A stretch of DNA of 64,000 bases from Desulfuromonadaceae bacterium (GTDB lineage Bacteria > Desulfobacterota > Desulfuromonadia > Desulfuromonadales > SZUA-401), in the NCBI GenBank assembly GCA_003246035.1, contig QKBP01000075.1:13618-77617 (forward strand). The letters run 5' to 3'. Shown here piece by piece: positions 1 through 10,834 of the stretch. The position numbers and the translations under genes are program-made. The notes below the pieces were generated by a model. It made no database searches and was not told where the DNA came from. It saw only the letters and a list, made by a program, of their open reading frames with translations. Each line of letters starts with the position of its first letter. Position 1 is the first letter of the stretch.

Positions 1-885
1 GCCGCGCGGGTGATGCTCCGCGTGCAGTTTCTTGAGACGCTCGCGCGTCACGTGGGTGTAGATCTGCGTCGTCGAGATGTCGGCGTGGCCGAGCATGGTC
101 TGTACGGCGCGCAGATCGGCACCGTTTTCGAGCAGATGGGTGGCAAACGAGTGACGCAGCATGTGCGGCGTGATCCGTTTACTGATGCCGGCCTGGACGG
201 CGCGGCGCTTCATCATCTTCCACACGCCCTGGCGTGTCAACCCTTTGCCGAGGCGGTTGAGGAACAGGTGACCGCTGTCGTGTTTGCTCGCCAGACGCGG
301 CCGGGCATGGGCCAGGTAGTCGCGCACCGCGTCGATGGCCGCCTCCCCCAGCGGCACGATGCGCTGCTTGCTCCCCTTCCCCATGGTCATCAGGTAGCCG
401 ACGCCGAGCTGAAGCTCGCGCAGGGTCAGCTGGCAGAGCTCAGAGACCCGCAGCCCGGTGGCGTAGAACATCTCGAGGATCGCACGGTCGCGCCAGTCGG
501 CCGGGTCCTCGCCGGTCGGTGCCTGCAGCAGCCGCTCGACTTCGCCGGTCGAGAGGGTGTGAGGGAGTTTCTGCAGGCTGCGCGGCGCCTCGATGCGCAA
601 GGTCGGGTTACCGCTGCAGTATTTCTCCAGGTAGAGGAACTTGTGGAACATCCGCACCGAAACCAGCGCCCGGGCGCGGCTGCGCGGCGAGAGTCCCTGC
701 TCACGCAGCTCGACCAGGTAGCGCATCACCACCGCCGGGGTAACATCACCCGGAGCGGATACCCGCTGGCGCTCGAGGAAGTCGAGATAGCGGGCCAGAT
801 CGCGGCCGTAGGCGTCGAGGGTGTTCCTGGCGAGCCCCTTCTCGACGGTCACATAGTTGAGAAACAGGTCGAGGTACTGTTCCAT
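1..885 (-). CDS. xerD: Site-specific tyrosine recombinase XerD (C-terminus at window edge)
   Basis: Tyrosine recombinase that resolves chromosome dimers at dif together with XerC. The reverse strand reads 295 codons from ATG at 885 to the window edge. It ends in HHPRG, close to where XerD proteins normally stop, so only the stop codon or a few residues are missing. The SAM-like N-terminal domain covers about residues 1-90 and the catalytic domain about 108-295. Catalytic residues are all visible: R146 (ATGLRVSEL), K170 (MGKGSKQR), H241/R244 (HMLRHSF), H267 (LGHADIS) and nucleophile Y276 (TQIYTHV). It lies 20 bp downstream of glnD, probably in the same transcript. XerC is the alternative, but the C-terminal sequence reads more like XerD. 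Confidence 0.93.
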   Translation of the reverse strand, partial: MEQYLDLFLNYVTVEKGLARNTLDAYGRDLARYLDFLERQRVSAPGDVTPAVVMRYLVELREQGLSPRSRARALVSVRMFHKFLYLEKYCSGNPTLRIEAPRSLQKLPHTLSTGEVERLLQAPTGEDPADWRDRAILEMFYATGLRVSELCQLTLRELQLGVGYLMTMGKGSKQRIVPLGEAAIDAVRDYLAHARPRLASKHDSGHLFLNRLGKGLTRQGVWKMMKRRAVQAGISKRITPHMLRHSFATHLLENGADLRAVQTMLGHADISTTQIYTHVTRERLKKLHAEHHPRG

Positions 886-905
886 AGGCGCTGAAATAAT
901 TGAGT

Positions 906-3599
906 TTATTCGCTCTGATCGAGGACCTTGAGGAGCGTGCTGCGGATCTCCTCGAGCTTCCCCTTCTCCTTGATCTTCTGGCCGAAGATATCACGCACGT
1001 AAAAAGTGTCGGCGACCTGGTCGACCTTGGTGGAGATCTTGGCCACGTCGATATAGAGGCCGAGCTCCTTGAGAGCATTGGTGACCTCATAGAGCAGGCC
1101 GACCCGGTCAGTAGCGAAGATGTCGATGACGTTCGACTCGCGCGAGATATCGTTGTCGATCACCACCCGGTTGGCGTGGCGTGGACGGCTCTTCTGGATC
1201 ATGAAAGAGGGCTGCTTACGCTTCTTGACCAGCTCGGAGACCCGCACGCGCCCCTCGACCACCGACTCGAGGTCCTGGAGGACCTTCTCCCAGCGGCTCG
1301 CCTTGATCGGTTCGCCACCTGGTTCCTCGATCTGCAGGATGTCGAGCACCTCGCCGTTGCGCCGGGTATGGATCTGGGCGCCGAGGATGTTGAGGCCGTT
1401 GCTCGCCATCACTCCGGCGATCTTGGAGAACAATCCCGGGATGTCGAGGGTCGAGATCGTGACGTTGTCATACCCCCACTCGGGGTGCGCCTCGTTCCGG
1501 AGGATCACCGAACGCTCACCGCGGCTGAAGGCGAAGCGCAGGTGCTCGATGATCTCGTGGGAACGGTAGCTGAGCACGTAGCGGGTATTGAGGTTACGCA
1601 GATTGTCGCGCACCTGCTTGGAAGGGAAATCTTCCTCGAGGGCGAGGCGGACCTTGCGCTTGCGGTTGCGCAGCTTCTCCGAGCGTTCCTCGAGGTAAAA
1701 GTTGCCGCGCTCGAGAACCGCGAAGGTTTTCTCGTAGAGCTCCTGAAGCAGTCCCCCCTTCCACTCGTTCCAGACGTTCGGCCCGACCGCCTTGATGTCG
1801 GCGAAGGTCAGCAGGGTGAGCATGCGCAGGTTCTCGCTGGTCCCCATGGTCTGGGCAAAGTCGATGATCAGCTTGTCGTCGTGCAGGTCGCGGCGTTGGG
1901 AGATGTGGGCCATGTCGAGATGACGTCGAACCAGGAACTCGAGGCGCTGGCTGTCCTCCTTGTTGAGGCCGAGGCGCCGGGCGATGGTCGGGATCATGTC
2001 GGCACCGCGGTTGCAGTGGTCCTTCCCCTCCCCCTTGCCGATGTCGTGGAACAGCACCGCCAACAGCAGCAGCTCGCGCTTCTCGATGTTGTTGGCGATC
2101 TGGGTAAGCAGCGGCTTCTTGTCGGCGTAGTCGCCGTCCCAAAGCTTGATGATCTCCTCCACCGCGAAGAGTGAATGGATATCGACGGTGTAGATGTGGT
2201 AGGCGTCGTGCTGAACCTTGCAGTAGATCCGTCGGAATTCAGGGATGAAGCGGTTAAAGAAGCGGAGGTGGTGCATCTCGCGCAGGGTGCGCGGAACCCC
2301 CTTGCGGGAGCGTAGGATGCGCAGGAACCCTTCGCTCATGGCGCGGGTGCGGCGCAACTTGTCGTTGACCAGGTGGAGATTCTCGCGAATCAGGGTCTTA
2401 AGTTCGAGGGACATGCCGACGCCGTGCTGCTGGGTGAGCTCGAAGGCCTTCATCATCAGCTCGGGCTGTTCCTCGAGCAGTGCGGCGCGGTTCAGACCGA
2501 GTTCGCCCCGCAGCAGGAAGAAGCCGTCATCGAGGTTGCGGCGCTTGAGGTAACCGAACAGGCGCCCGCCGCCGTCGCGCTGGGTGACCCGCGCGATCAG
2601 GTAGGAGGCGAGGTGCTCGGCGTGGGTGGCGTGCTCGTAGTAATCCTGCATGAACTTCTCAACCGCCGGGATCTCCTTGTCCCCCTCGTAGCCGAGAAAA
2701 TGCGCGATCCGTTCCTGGTGCTCGAACTGCAACTGCTCGTTCTTGCGGCTCGAGATGAAGTGGAGTTCGTTGCGGATCCGCCACAGGAAGTCGAAGGCCT
2801 GTTCGAACTCGCCGTATTCCTTCTCGCTCATGATCCCGCGCACTACCAGGTCGCGGAAGGTGCGCGCGCCGGCGCGCACACGGGCGATCCAGATCGCGGT
2901 CTGCAGGTCGCGCAACCCCCCTTCCCCCTCCTTGATGTTAGGCTCGATCAGGAACACCGAAGAGCCGTACTTCTTGAGGCGCGATTCGTGCTCGTCGAGC
3001 TTCTCGCGGATGAACTGGCTTGCGCTGCGGCTCAGCAGCAGCTGGATCACGTCCTTGTCGAAGGTCTCGTAGAGCCCCTCGTCGCCGCACAGGTAGCGGC
3101 CGTCGAGCAGCGCGGTGCGGACCGTGATGTCCTCCATGGCGACCTTGATGCAATCCCTGTCGGTACGCACACTGTGGCCGACGTCGAGGCCGAGATCCCA
3201 GAGCAGATAGAGCATCCGTTCGGAGATCTGCTCGACCAGGTCGCGGTCGCGACCGCGATAGAAGAACATCAGATCGATGTCGGAGCGGGGATTGAGCTCG
3301 CCCCGGCCGTAGCCGCCGACCGCGATCACCGTGCAGCCGGTCTCCGCTCCGTTGACGCTGTCACAGCAGACCATGCGGAACAGCTGGCGGATCAACTTGT
3401 CGACGTAGGCACAGCGTTGTTGGACGATATCACGCCCCGAGGCCCCGGCACGGTGCTGATCGTGGAGCTGTGCATCCTGCTCGCTGAGGTAGCGCCGGGC
3501 GATATCGAGGATCGCCGCACGGGCCTCCTCAAATGGAAGCTCCTGCAGGCGCCATTCTTCGGGGCCGAAAAAATAATCCTGGGGTGCGTCGGTCTTCAT
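906..3599 (-). CDS. glnD: [Protein-PII] uridylyltransferase / uridylyl-removing enzyme
   Basis: Bifunctional nitrogen sensor that uridylylates PII proteins when glutamine is low and removes UMP when it is high. At 897 aa it has the usual family length. The nucleotidyltransferase motif is GGYGRGELNPRSDIDLM near residues 95-111 with Asp pair D107/D109. An HD hydrolase motif (HDIGKGEGKDH) sits near residue 517. Two C-terminal ACT domains begin near residues 710 (TISTLDIPGLFSKIAG) and 830 (IFATDRVGLLYEVTNAL) and bind glutamine in the family. All key residues appear intact. It lies between the amidase gene (11 bp upstream) and xerD in one minus-strand series. Confidence 0.97.
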   Translation of the reverse strand: MKTDAPQDYFFGPEEWRLQELPFEEARAAILDIARRYLSEQDAQLHDQHRAGASGRDIVQQRCAYVDKLIRQLFRMVCCDSVNGAETGCTVIAVGGYGRGELNPRSDIDLMFFYRGRDRDLVEQISERMLYLLWDLGLDVGHSVRTDRDCIKVAMEDITVRTALLDGRYLCGDEGLYETFDKDVIQLLLSRSASQFIREKLDEHESRLKKYGSSVFLIEPNIKEGEGGLRDLQTAIWIARVRAGARTFRDLVVRGIMSEKEYGEFEQAFDFLWRIRNELHFISSRKNEQLQFEHQERIAHFLGYEGDKEIPAVEKFMQDYYEHATHAEHLASYLIARVTQRDGGGRLFGYLKRRNLDDGFFLLRGELGLNRAALLEEQPELMMKAFELTQQHGVGMSLELKTLIRENLHLVNDKLRRTRAMSEGFLRILRSRKGVPRTLREMHHLRFFNRFIPEFRRIYCKVQHDAYHIYTVDIHSLFAVEEIIKLWDGDYADKKPLLTQIANNIEKRELLLLAVLFHDIGKGEGKDHCNRGADMIPTIARRLGLNKEDSQRLEFLVRRHLDMAHISQRRDLHDDKLIIDFAQTMGTSENLRMLTLLTFADIKAVGPNVWNEWKGGLLQELYEKTFAVLERGNFYLEERSEKLRNRKRKVRLALEEDFPSKQVRDNLRNLNTRYVLSYRSHEIIEHLRFAFSRGERSVILRNEAHPEWGYDNVTISTLDIPGLFSKIAGVMASNGLNILGAQIHTRRNGEVLDILQIEEPGGEPIKASRWEKVLQDLESVVEGRVRVSELVKKRKQPSFMIQKSRPRHANRVVIDNDISRESNVIDIFATDRVGLLYEVTNALKELGLYIDVAKISTKVDQVADTFYVRDIFGQKIKEKGKLEEIRSTLLKVLDQSE

Positions 3600-3610
3600 C
3601 GATTCCTGGT

Positions 3611-5494
3611 TCAGTTGGCCGCGAGGTTGTAAGCCTCGAGGTAATTGCCGACCCCCTTGGCGATCGCCGCGGCGGAACGGTTCTGGAAGTTACTGTCGGT
3701 GAGGCGCTGTTCCTCGCGGTGGTTACTGATGAATGCCACCTCGACCAGCACCGAGGGCATGGTCGCGTTCCACAGTACGTGGAAGGGGCCCTGGCGGACG
3801 CCGAGGTCCTTGATGTGCGAGTATTTGCGGGTCAGACCGTCGACCAGGGCCTCCTGGATCTCGGCGGCGAGACGGCTCGACTCGTTGATCTTGGCGTTGG
3901 CCATCAAGTCGAGCAGGATCATGTCGAGGTCGCCGACCTTGGCGAGAGAAGTGCCGTTCTCGCGCGCAACCACCTCGATGACGTCGTCGTTCTTGGAGAA
4001 GTTGAGGTAGTAGGTCTCCACCCCGTACGGCTGGCGGCTGCGGTTGGCGTTGGCGTGAAGCGAGACGAACAGGTCGGCGTCGAGTCGGTTGGCGATCAGG
4101 GTGCGCTCGTCGAGGGGGATGTAGACGTCGCGGTCGCGGGTCAGGATCACCTCGCAGGGGTAGCTCTTTTCGAGCTGCCGGGCGAGGGACTTGGCGAGCG
4201 CCAGGGTGACGTCCTTCTCCATCACCCCGCGCGGGCCGATCGCCCCGGGGTCCTTGCCGCCATGGCCGGGGTCGACCACGATCCGCAGTTTGCGTCCCGC
4301 GGCACTCTCAGGGACCTGCACCTTGCTGGCCTCTGCCGGGGGACGGGTTTCGAGGACATCAGCGAGTTGCTTTTCATCGAGCTCCGCCCCCCGGGCCGCA
4401 GCCGCCCCACCCTGCCCGGCCGAGGCGCTGACAGCCGCGGTTGCGGAAGCGGACGATGACGGCGTGGCCGCACGGGCCGAGACGTTCGCTCCGGGACTCG
4501 CTCCGCTGCCGGCTTCGAGGTGCTGCGGCTCGCTCGGCTCGATCACCACCGGCTCAACCGGCGTGGACGCCACGGATTCATGCTCGGGTTTCTCTATGGT
4601 GGTGACTGGCCCGCTGACATCGATGATCACCCGGAACGGGTCGTTGAGGGTGAAGACCTGGTAGGGGTGGGCCGCCTCGAGGTCGAGGACCACCCGCGTC
4701 ACGTCGTCGCGGTACTGGCCGACCCGGACCCGACGGACCCGCCCGTCTCCGAGCTGCACCGGCTGTGCGAGGTCACCGACGGTGCTCGGCGTCAGGTCGA
4801 TGAAGATCCTCGGCACATCCCCCTTGACGAAGCCGGGCTTGGCCTCGGCGTCCTGATCGAGGTCGAGCACCACACGGGTGAACTCGGGATAGGTGTGGTA
4901 ACGGACCCCGCTGAGGGTTCCGTCCCCCGGTGTAGCGTCGGCGACCGACTTCGGCTCGGGTTCCCGGGGGATCGCCTCGGGGGCAAGCGCCTCGAGGCGC
5001 TCACGGGCCACGGCGTGCATGTCGCCGTCGTGATAGATCGTCATGACCCGCCGGTAGTGATCGATGGCCCGGGGAGTGTCCCCGAGCTTCTGCTCGAGGA
5101 TCTCCGCGGCGATCAACAGGCCGTCGTCAGCCAGCGAGGAACCGGGGTGCTCAAGAGCGAGTTGATCGAAGTAGGCCACCGCCTCGCGCAGATCGTCCTT
5201 AACGAAGGAAACCTCGTAGAGCCCCTGGGAGACCTTGCCGGCCATGTAGAGGGCGTCGGCGGAGCGCTGGTGGGCGGGGTCCTGGGCGTGAACCTCGAGG
5301 AACAGCGTGCGCACCTTGAGCCACTGGTCACGGTATTTCTGCTTGCGCGGCGACTCGAGGAGCTCGAAGTAGGCCTTACGGGCCGAGCCGTAGCGCTGCT
5401 CCACCGAGGCGGCCTCGGCCGGCTTGACGGTCTGCAGCACGATCGGCACGGCCAGCAGCAGCGCCAGGGCGATCCGGAATACAGCGATCTTCAC
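3611..5494 (-). CDS. N-acetylmuramoyl-L-alanine amidase, AMIN domain (AmiC-like)
   Basis: Periplasmic zinc amidase that cuts the stem peptide from murein during cell separation. The protein is 627 aa. A signal/anchor peptide covers residues 1-28, a TPR-like helical region about 30-165, an AMIN domain (septal targeting) about 190-300, then a Ser/Ala/Pro-rich linker and an Amidase_3 domain from about 400. Zinc and catalytic motifs are present: [28 protein letters not shown] and LVEVAFISN. The start is GTG at 5494, and GTGA overlaps the mutS stop, implying translational coupling. The TPR-like N-terminal extension is longer than in E. coli AmiC. The degenerate LytM protein at 33766-34518 is a possible activator of such an amidase. 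Confidence 0.92.
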   Translation of the reverse strand: MKIAVFRIALALLLAVPIVLQTVKPAEAASVEQRYGSARKAYFELLESPRKQKYRDQWLKVRTLFLEVHAQDPAHQRSADALYMAGKVSQGLYEVSFVKDDLREAVAYFDQLALEHPGSSLADDGLLIAAEILEQKLGDTPRAIDHYRRVMTIYHDGDMHAVARERLEALAPEAIPREPEPKSVADATPGDGTLSGVRYHTYPEFTRVVLDLDQDAEAKPGFVKGDVPRIFIDLTPSTVGDLAQPVQLGDGRVRRVRVGQYRDDVTRVVLDLEAAHPYQVFTLNDPFRVIIDVSGPVTTIEKPEHESVASTPVEPVVIEPSEPQHLEAGSGASPGANVSARAATPSSSASATAAVSASAGQGGAAAARGAELDEKQLADVLETRPPAEASKVQVPESAAGRKLRIVVDPGHGGKDPGAIGPRGVMEKDVTLALAKSLARQLEKSYPCEVILTRDRDVYIPLDERTLIANRLDADLFVSLHANANRSRQPYGVETYYLNFSKNDDVIEVVARENGTSLAKVGDLDMILLDLMANAKINESSRLAAEIQEALVDGLTRKYSHIKDLGVRQGPFHVLWNATMPSVLVEVAFISNHREEQRLTDSNFQNRSAAAIAKGVGNYLEAYNLAAN

Positions 5495-8106
5495 ACCAGC
5501 TCCTTCAGTTCGTTGAGCAGGTTCAGGGCCTCAAGCGGCGTCAGGGACGCGATATCGACCTGCGCCAGACGCTCGCGGACAAGGTCGTTCTCCCCGGCGA
5601 ACAGTGTCAGCTGAGGGTTTGCGGCGGCGCGGGGTGCCGCTTCGCTCTCGCGGGCGAGACGCGGTGAGCCGTCGGGATCGAGCTCCCCTGCCTCCAGATT
5701 GCGCAGAACTTCCTTGGCCCGCTCAATTACCGGGCTCGGCAAGCCGGCCAGACGGGCCACCTGGATACCGTAGGAGTGGCTCGCGGGGCCGGGGACGATG
5801 CGGCGCAGGAAGACGACCTGGTCGTTCCATTCGCGCACCGCGACGTTGAAGTTTCTGATCCTTTCACGGGTCATGCCAAGCTCGGTGAGCTCGTGGTAAT
5901 GGGTCGCGAAAAGGGTCTTGGCGGCGACCGGCGCGTGGTCGTGGAGGTACTCGGCAACCGCCCAGGCGATGCTGACACCGTCGAAGGTGCTGGTCCCGCG
6001 GCCGATCTCGTCGAGGATCACCAGGCTGCGCGGGGTAGCGTGGTGGAGGATGTTGGCGGTCTCGTTCATCTCGACCATGAAGGTCGACAGTCCCCGGGCC
6101 AGGTTGTCGCTCGCCCCTACCCGGGTGAAGATCCGGTCGACCACCCCGATGCGGGCGCGCTTGGCGGGGACGAAGGAGCCGATCTGGGCCATCAGGGTGA
6201 TCAGCGCCACCTGGCGCATGAAGGTCGACTTGCCGGCCATGTTGGGGCCGGTGATGATCAGAAGCTGGTTCTCCCGGTTGTCGAGCAGCACGTCGTTGGG
6301 GACGAAGCGCTCGCCGAGGCTCATGGCCTCGATTACAGGGTGGCGCCCCTCCTCGATCGTGAGCACGTCGTCGTCGCAGATTTCGGGGCGGACGTAGCGG
6401 CGATCGTGCGCCAGCTCGGCGAGAGCGAGGAGCACGTCGAGCCGCGCGAGCTGGCGGGCGGTCTCCTGGATCCGGTTCCCGCAGGCAGCGACCTGCTGGC
6501 GGACCTCGACAAACACCGCGTACTCGAGGGCGATCATGCGCTCCTCGGCACCGAGGACTTTGCTCTCGTATTCCTTGAGGGTCGGGGTAATGTAGCGCTC
6601 GGCGTTGGCCAGGGTCTGTTTGCGCTCGTAGTCCGCGGGGACCTTGTCGAGATGGGAGCGGGTAATCTCGATGTAGTAGCCGAAGACCTTGTTATAGCGA
6701 ACCTTGAGCGAGGCGATTCCGGTACGCTGGCGCTCGTCCCCCTCGAGGCGTGCGATCCACCCCTTCCCTTCGCGGCTGATGGTGCGCAGCTCGTCGAGCT
6801 CGGGGTTGAAGCCGTCACGGATCAGCCCCCCCTCGCGCAGTGTAACCGGCGGGTCATCGGCGAATGCCACGGCCACCAGCGTGGCAACGTCGTCAACCGG
6901 GTCGAGCAGCTGACGCATCTCGACGAGCAGCGGCGCCTGGAGCTCGGCCATGCGCTCGATGACCGCCGGAAGACGTACTAGGGACTGGCGAAGGGCGACC
7001 AGGTCACGGGCGTTGGCGGTCCCCATGATCGCCCTTGTCACCAGGCGTTCGAGGTCGTAAACCCCGTCGAGCGCCTCGCGCAGATCGGCACGCAGGAAGC
7101 TCTCGGCGAGCAGCTCCTCGACCGCCGCATGGCGGTCCTTGATCGCGGCCACGTCGACCAGGGGGTAGTTGAGCCAGCGCCGCAGCAGGCGCCCCCCCAT
7201 GGCGGTAACGGTGCGATCAAGCACCGCGAGCAGACTCCCCTTGCGCTTGCCGTCCTGGAGGTTGGCGTTGAGTTCGAGGTTGCGCCGGGTCGCCTCGTCG
7301 AGGGCCAGGTGCTCGCTGCTGCTGTAGGTACTCAGGGAGCGGATGTGGCTGGTCGCCCCCATCTGGGTCTCGCGTAGATAGTGGAGAGCCCCGCCGGCCG
7401 CGGAGACGGCCGCCGGGAGCTGGCTGCAGCCGAACGGGTCGAGGTTCGCGACCTCGAAGAAGGAGGTCAACTCGCCGCGCGCCCGGTCGAGTTCAAAGAC
7501 GTGCTCAGGGAGGCGGTTGACGCTCCGCCCGGAGAGGCTGTAGCCGAGGGACTCGGCCAGCGCCTCGCCGGCTTCCGAGTCGGGGACCAGGACCTCCTTC
7601 GGCTGGGCCGAGGCGATCTCGGTGCGGACCTCTTCGCTGCCGGAGGCCTGGGTGACGCGAAACTCGCCGGTGGTAATGTCGACCAGTGCGACCCCGCAGT
7701 TCTCCCCGGAAGGGGCGAGCGCCATCAGGTAGTTGTTCTCCTTGGGGCGCAGGTTCCCGGTGTCGGTGACCAGCCCCGGAGTCACGACCTGGACCACTTC
7801 GCGCTGGACGATCCCCTTGGCCTGCTTAGGATCCTCGACCTGTTCACAGATCGCGACCTTGTGGCCGTGCTCTACCAGCTTGGCGATATACGGTTGACAG
7901 CTGTGATGAGGGATGCCGCAGAGGGGGATCTCGTCGTTGGCCCCCTTGTTGCGCGAAGTCAGGGTAATGTCGAGGACCTTGGCCGCAGTGACCGCGTCGT
8001 CCATGAACATTTCATAGAAATCGCCAAGGCGGAAAAAAAGAATCGCGTCAGGATACCGCGACTTGATCTCGAGGTATTGACGCATCATGGGGGTTGCTGC
8101 GGACAT
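5491..8106 (-). CDS. mutS: DNA mismatch repair protein MutS
   Basis: Mismatch-recognition ATPase of methyl-independent or MutL-coupled repair. From ATG at 8106 the product is 871 aa, the usual size. The mismatch-reading F-Y-E motif is at residues 30-32 (LGDFYEMF). Walker A ([10 protein letters not shown]) is near residue 622 and the Walker B/signature region ([16 protein letters not shown]) near 699, followed by a helix-turn-helix end. An in-frame extension reaches 8199, but 8106 is preferred because family members begin a few residues before the QYLEIK segment and the extra 31 residues look like leader sequence. It overlaps the amidase gene by 4 nt and is probably first in mutS-amidase-glnD-xerD. 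Confidence 0.97.
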   Translation of the reverse strand: MSAATPMMRQYLEIKSRYPDAILFFRLGDFYEMFMDDAVTAAKVLDITLTSRNKGANDEIPLCGIPHHSCQPYIAKLVEHGHKVAICEQVEDPKQAKGIVQREVVQVVTPGLVTDTGNLRPKENNYLMALAPSGENCGVALVDITTGEFRVTQASGSEEVRTEIASAQPKEVLVPDSEAGEALAESLGYSLSGRSVNRLPEHVFELDRARGELTSFFEVANLDPFGCSQLPAAVSAAGGALHYLRETQMGATSHIRSLSTYSSSEHLALDEATRRNLELNANLQDGKRKGSLLAVLDRTVTAMGGRLLRRWLNYPLVDVAAIKDRHAAVEELLAESFLRADLREALDGVYDLERLVTRAIMGTANARDLVALRQSLVRLPAVIERMAELQAPLLVEMRQLLDPVDDVATLVAVAFADDPPVTLREGGLIRDGFNPELDELRTISREGKGWIARLEGDERQRTGIASLKVRYNKVFGYYIEITRSHLDKVPADYERKQTLANAERYITPTLKEYESKVLGAEERMIALEYAVFVEVRQQVAACGNRIQETARQLARLDVLLALAELAHDRRYVRPEICDDDVLTIEEGRHPVIEAMSLGERFVPNDVLLDNRENQLLIITGPNMAGKSTFMRQVALITLMAQIGSFVPAKRARIGVVDRIFTRVGASDNLARGLSTFMVEMNETANILHHATPRSLVILDEIGRGTSTFDGVSIAWAVAEYLHDHAPVAAKTLFATHYHELTELGMTRERIRNFNVAVREWNDQVVFLRRIVPGPASHSYGIQVARLAGLPSPVIERAKEVLRNLEAGELDPDGSPRLARESEAAPRAAANPQLTLFAGENDLVRERLAQVDIASLTPLEALNLLNELKELV

Positions 8107-8273
8107 GCACTCAAGGCCCTTCAAAGATATAAAAAAACGCCGCGCGGGCAGCGATGTTATGTTAACAAAAGGCGCCCCCCGCTGTAAATAGTCCAACACC
8201 GCGGAAACACTTCCGGGTTGTGCTCACGCGGTGCAAATGGTATCCATAACCGACTTCACACGGGGAGGGACCC
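8107..8273. other. Divergent intergenic region mutS / unknown protein
   Basis: This 167-bp gap separates mutS (leftward) from the 166-aa gene (rightward), so it must hold promoters for both. On the minus strand a GC-rich inverted sequence followed by seven T lies around 8130-8150, about 30-50 nt upstream of mutS. It could form a weak terminator-like leader hairpin. No operator family is recognised. Confidence 0.4.
8218..8246 (+). promoter_or_regulatory. Possible sigma-70 promoter for the 166-aa protein and CDF genes
   Basis: TTGTGC and TATCCA are separated by 17 bp. The -10 box is weak, so this is only a plausible candidate. It would start transcription about 20 nt before the ATG at 8274. 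Confidence 0.3.
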
Positions 8274-8774
8274 ATGAACCCGAACGAAACCCGACTTCCC
8301 TTCAGCGAGGCCGACTTCGACGTCGCGACCCTCGAAGACGAGATCCGCGCCGACCGGCTGTGCACCGATCTGCTGCGGGATTTTGCCGCCGCCCAGGTCC
8401 GTGACCACGGGCTCCCGCCCCGGGATGCCGGCCTCCTGGCCCACGGCGCCGACCCGTTCCTGCGCGATTTCCTGATCGCCGACCGCCATGAAAACGTCTT
8501 TCGACCCAGCCCCGGGCGAGTTCGCCAGTATGCGGGCCATTTCTACATCGTCCGGGCCATGGAGCCGAACCGTGCCGAGCTCGCCTCGATCCTCGCCGGC
8601 ATCGAGGCCTTCTACCGACACTGCGGTGATCACGGCGCGGTAAACCACGACCGGGTCGATGCTATCGCCGCGGAATGTGCCGAGATCGAAACCTACGCCG
8701 CGCGCATCGAGCAGTTCTGGGAGCTCGAGGACGACGGATTCCTGGCCTGGCGGGACGCCATCCCGATCGACTGA
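8274..8774 (+). CDS. Unknown 166-aa cytoplasmic protein upstream of a CDF transporter
   Basis: I do not recognise this family. The start is supported by GGGGAGGGA ending about 4 nt before the ATG. The product is acidic, without a signal peptide or membrane segment, and mostly helical in appearance. Notable segments are FLRDFLIADRHENVF (about 63-77), a GRVRQYAGHFYIVR core and an acidic Trp-containing C-terminal end. It contains several His and Asp residues and three Cys but no standard metal motif. Its stop is 1 nt from the ATG of the cation efflux gene, so the two are almost surely co-transcribed and translationally coupled. A role linked to metal handling is only an inference from that position. 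Confidence 0.8.
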   Translation: MNPNETRLPFSEADFDVATLEDEIRADRLCTDLLRDFAAAQVRDHGLPPRDAGLLAHGADPFLRDFLIADRHENVFRPSPGRVRQYAGHFYIVRAMEPNRAELASILAGIEAFYRHCGDHGAVNHDRVDAIAAECAEIETYAARIEQFWELEDDGFLAWRDAIPID

Positions 8775-8775
8775 C

Positions 8776-9705
8776 ATGCACGACCACGCGCAACGTAAAA
8801 TCCAGGCGGCTCGTATCGCCGTCGCCACCGCCACCACCCTGGCCCTGCTCAAGGGCGGGACCGGGCTGCTGACCGGCTCGATGGCGATCCTGACCTCGGC
8901 GGTCGACAGTCTGCTCGACATCGTCATGTCCGGCATCAACTACCTGGCGATCCGGCACGCCGAGCGCCCCGCCGACGAGTGCCACCCCTTCGGGCACGGC
9001 AAGTACGAGACCCTGGCGACGATCTTCCAGGCGCTGGTGATCGCCGCTTCGGGGTTGTGGATCATCGTCGAGTCCGCGCAGCGGCTCCATGTCGGGAGTG
9101 AACTCTCAGCGCTGGGCGGTGGGGTGCTGGTGCTGCTTGCGGCATCCGCGGCCTCGCTGGTCCTCTGCCGCTACCTGAAGCGGGTCGCCAGCGAGACCGA
9201 TTCGTCGGCCCTGGCCGCCGATGCCCTGCACTTCAGCATGGACATCTACACCAACCTGGTGCTGGCCCTCGGCGTGGCGGCCGTGCTGCTGTTCGACCAG
9301 TCCTGGATCGACCCGGCCCTCTCGATCCTGGTCGCGCTCTACATCCTCTGGCAGGCCTTTGGACTGCTACGCCACGCGATCGGCGACATGCTCGACCGTG
9401 AGCTGCCGGCCGAGATGCAGGAACGGATCGACGCGCTGATCCGCACCTTCGACGAGCACGCCCTCGACTACCACAACCTCCGGACCCGCAGGGCCGGATC
9501 GCACAAGATCATGGATTTCCACCTCACCCTCTGCAAGCACCTCTCGGTCGAGGAGGCCCACGAGATCGCCGACCGCCTCGAAAAGCGGATCGAGGAGGAA
9601 CTCCAGCCGGCCGACGTGACCATCCACATCGAGCCGTGCGCGCGCAGCGAGTGTCCCGGCTACCAGCTCTGCGGCAAGCGCGACGAGCTGCGTCGCCAGG
9701 CATGA
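8776..9705 (+). CDS. Cation diffusion facilitator (FieF-like) with Cys-bearing C-terminal tail
   Basis: Inner-membrane divalent-metal/proton antiporter of the CDF family, 309 aa from the ATG at 8776. Six membrane segments are expected. The transport site matches the FieF pattern: D44-x3-D48 in TM2 (SAVDSLLDIV) and H152-x3-D156 in TM5 (LHFSMDIYTN), suggesting zinc and/or ferrous iron. The cytoplasmic domain (about 205-285) carries His ligands such as DYHNLR and the terminal IHIE strand. It ends with a short tail holding C288, C293 and C299, which may add a metal site. The upstream in-frame extension to 8659 overlaps the preceding gene and is rejected. It follows the 166-aa gene by 1 nt. Confidence 0.93.
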   Translation: MHDHAQRKIQAARIAVATATTLALLKGGTGLLTGSMAILTSAVDSLLDIVMSGINYLAIRHAERPADECHPFGHGKYETLATIFQALVIAASGLWIIVESAQRLHVGSELSALGGGVLVLLAASAASLVLCRYLKRVASETDSSALAADALHFSMDIYTNLVLALGVAAVLLFDQSWIDPALSILVALYILWQAFGLLRHAIGDMLDRELPAEMQERIDALIRTFDEHALDYHNLRTRRAGSHKIMDFHLTLCKHLSVEEAHEIADRLEKRIEEELQPADVTIHIEPCARSECPGYQLCGKRDELRRQA

Positions 9706-9731
9706 AAAAGGCCGAGCACCCTGCCCGGCCT
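9705..9731 (-). terminator. Intrinsic terminator after pfkA
   Basis: Read on the minus strand, AGGCCG and CGGCCT pair around an 11-nt loop and are followed by TTTTT. It ends the pfkA transcript and touches the stop codon of the convergent CDF gene. Confidence 0.75.
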
Positions 9732-9741
9732 GGCTTCTATC

Positions 9742-10833
<1,092 letters not shown>

Positions 10834-10834
10834 A

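Noticed and set aside
900..2174. Long plus-strand ORF (424 codons) opposite glnD
   Set aside because: The sequence is Leu/Asp/Val-rich, resembles nothing, and is exactly antisense to intact glnD. Such shadow ORFs arise from high G+C at the third codon position.
8659..8775. Upstream in-frame extension of the CDF gene
   Set aside because: It overlaps the 166-aa gene and has no ribosome site. The ATG at 8776 is the natural coupled start.
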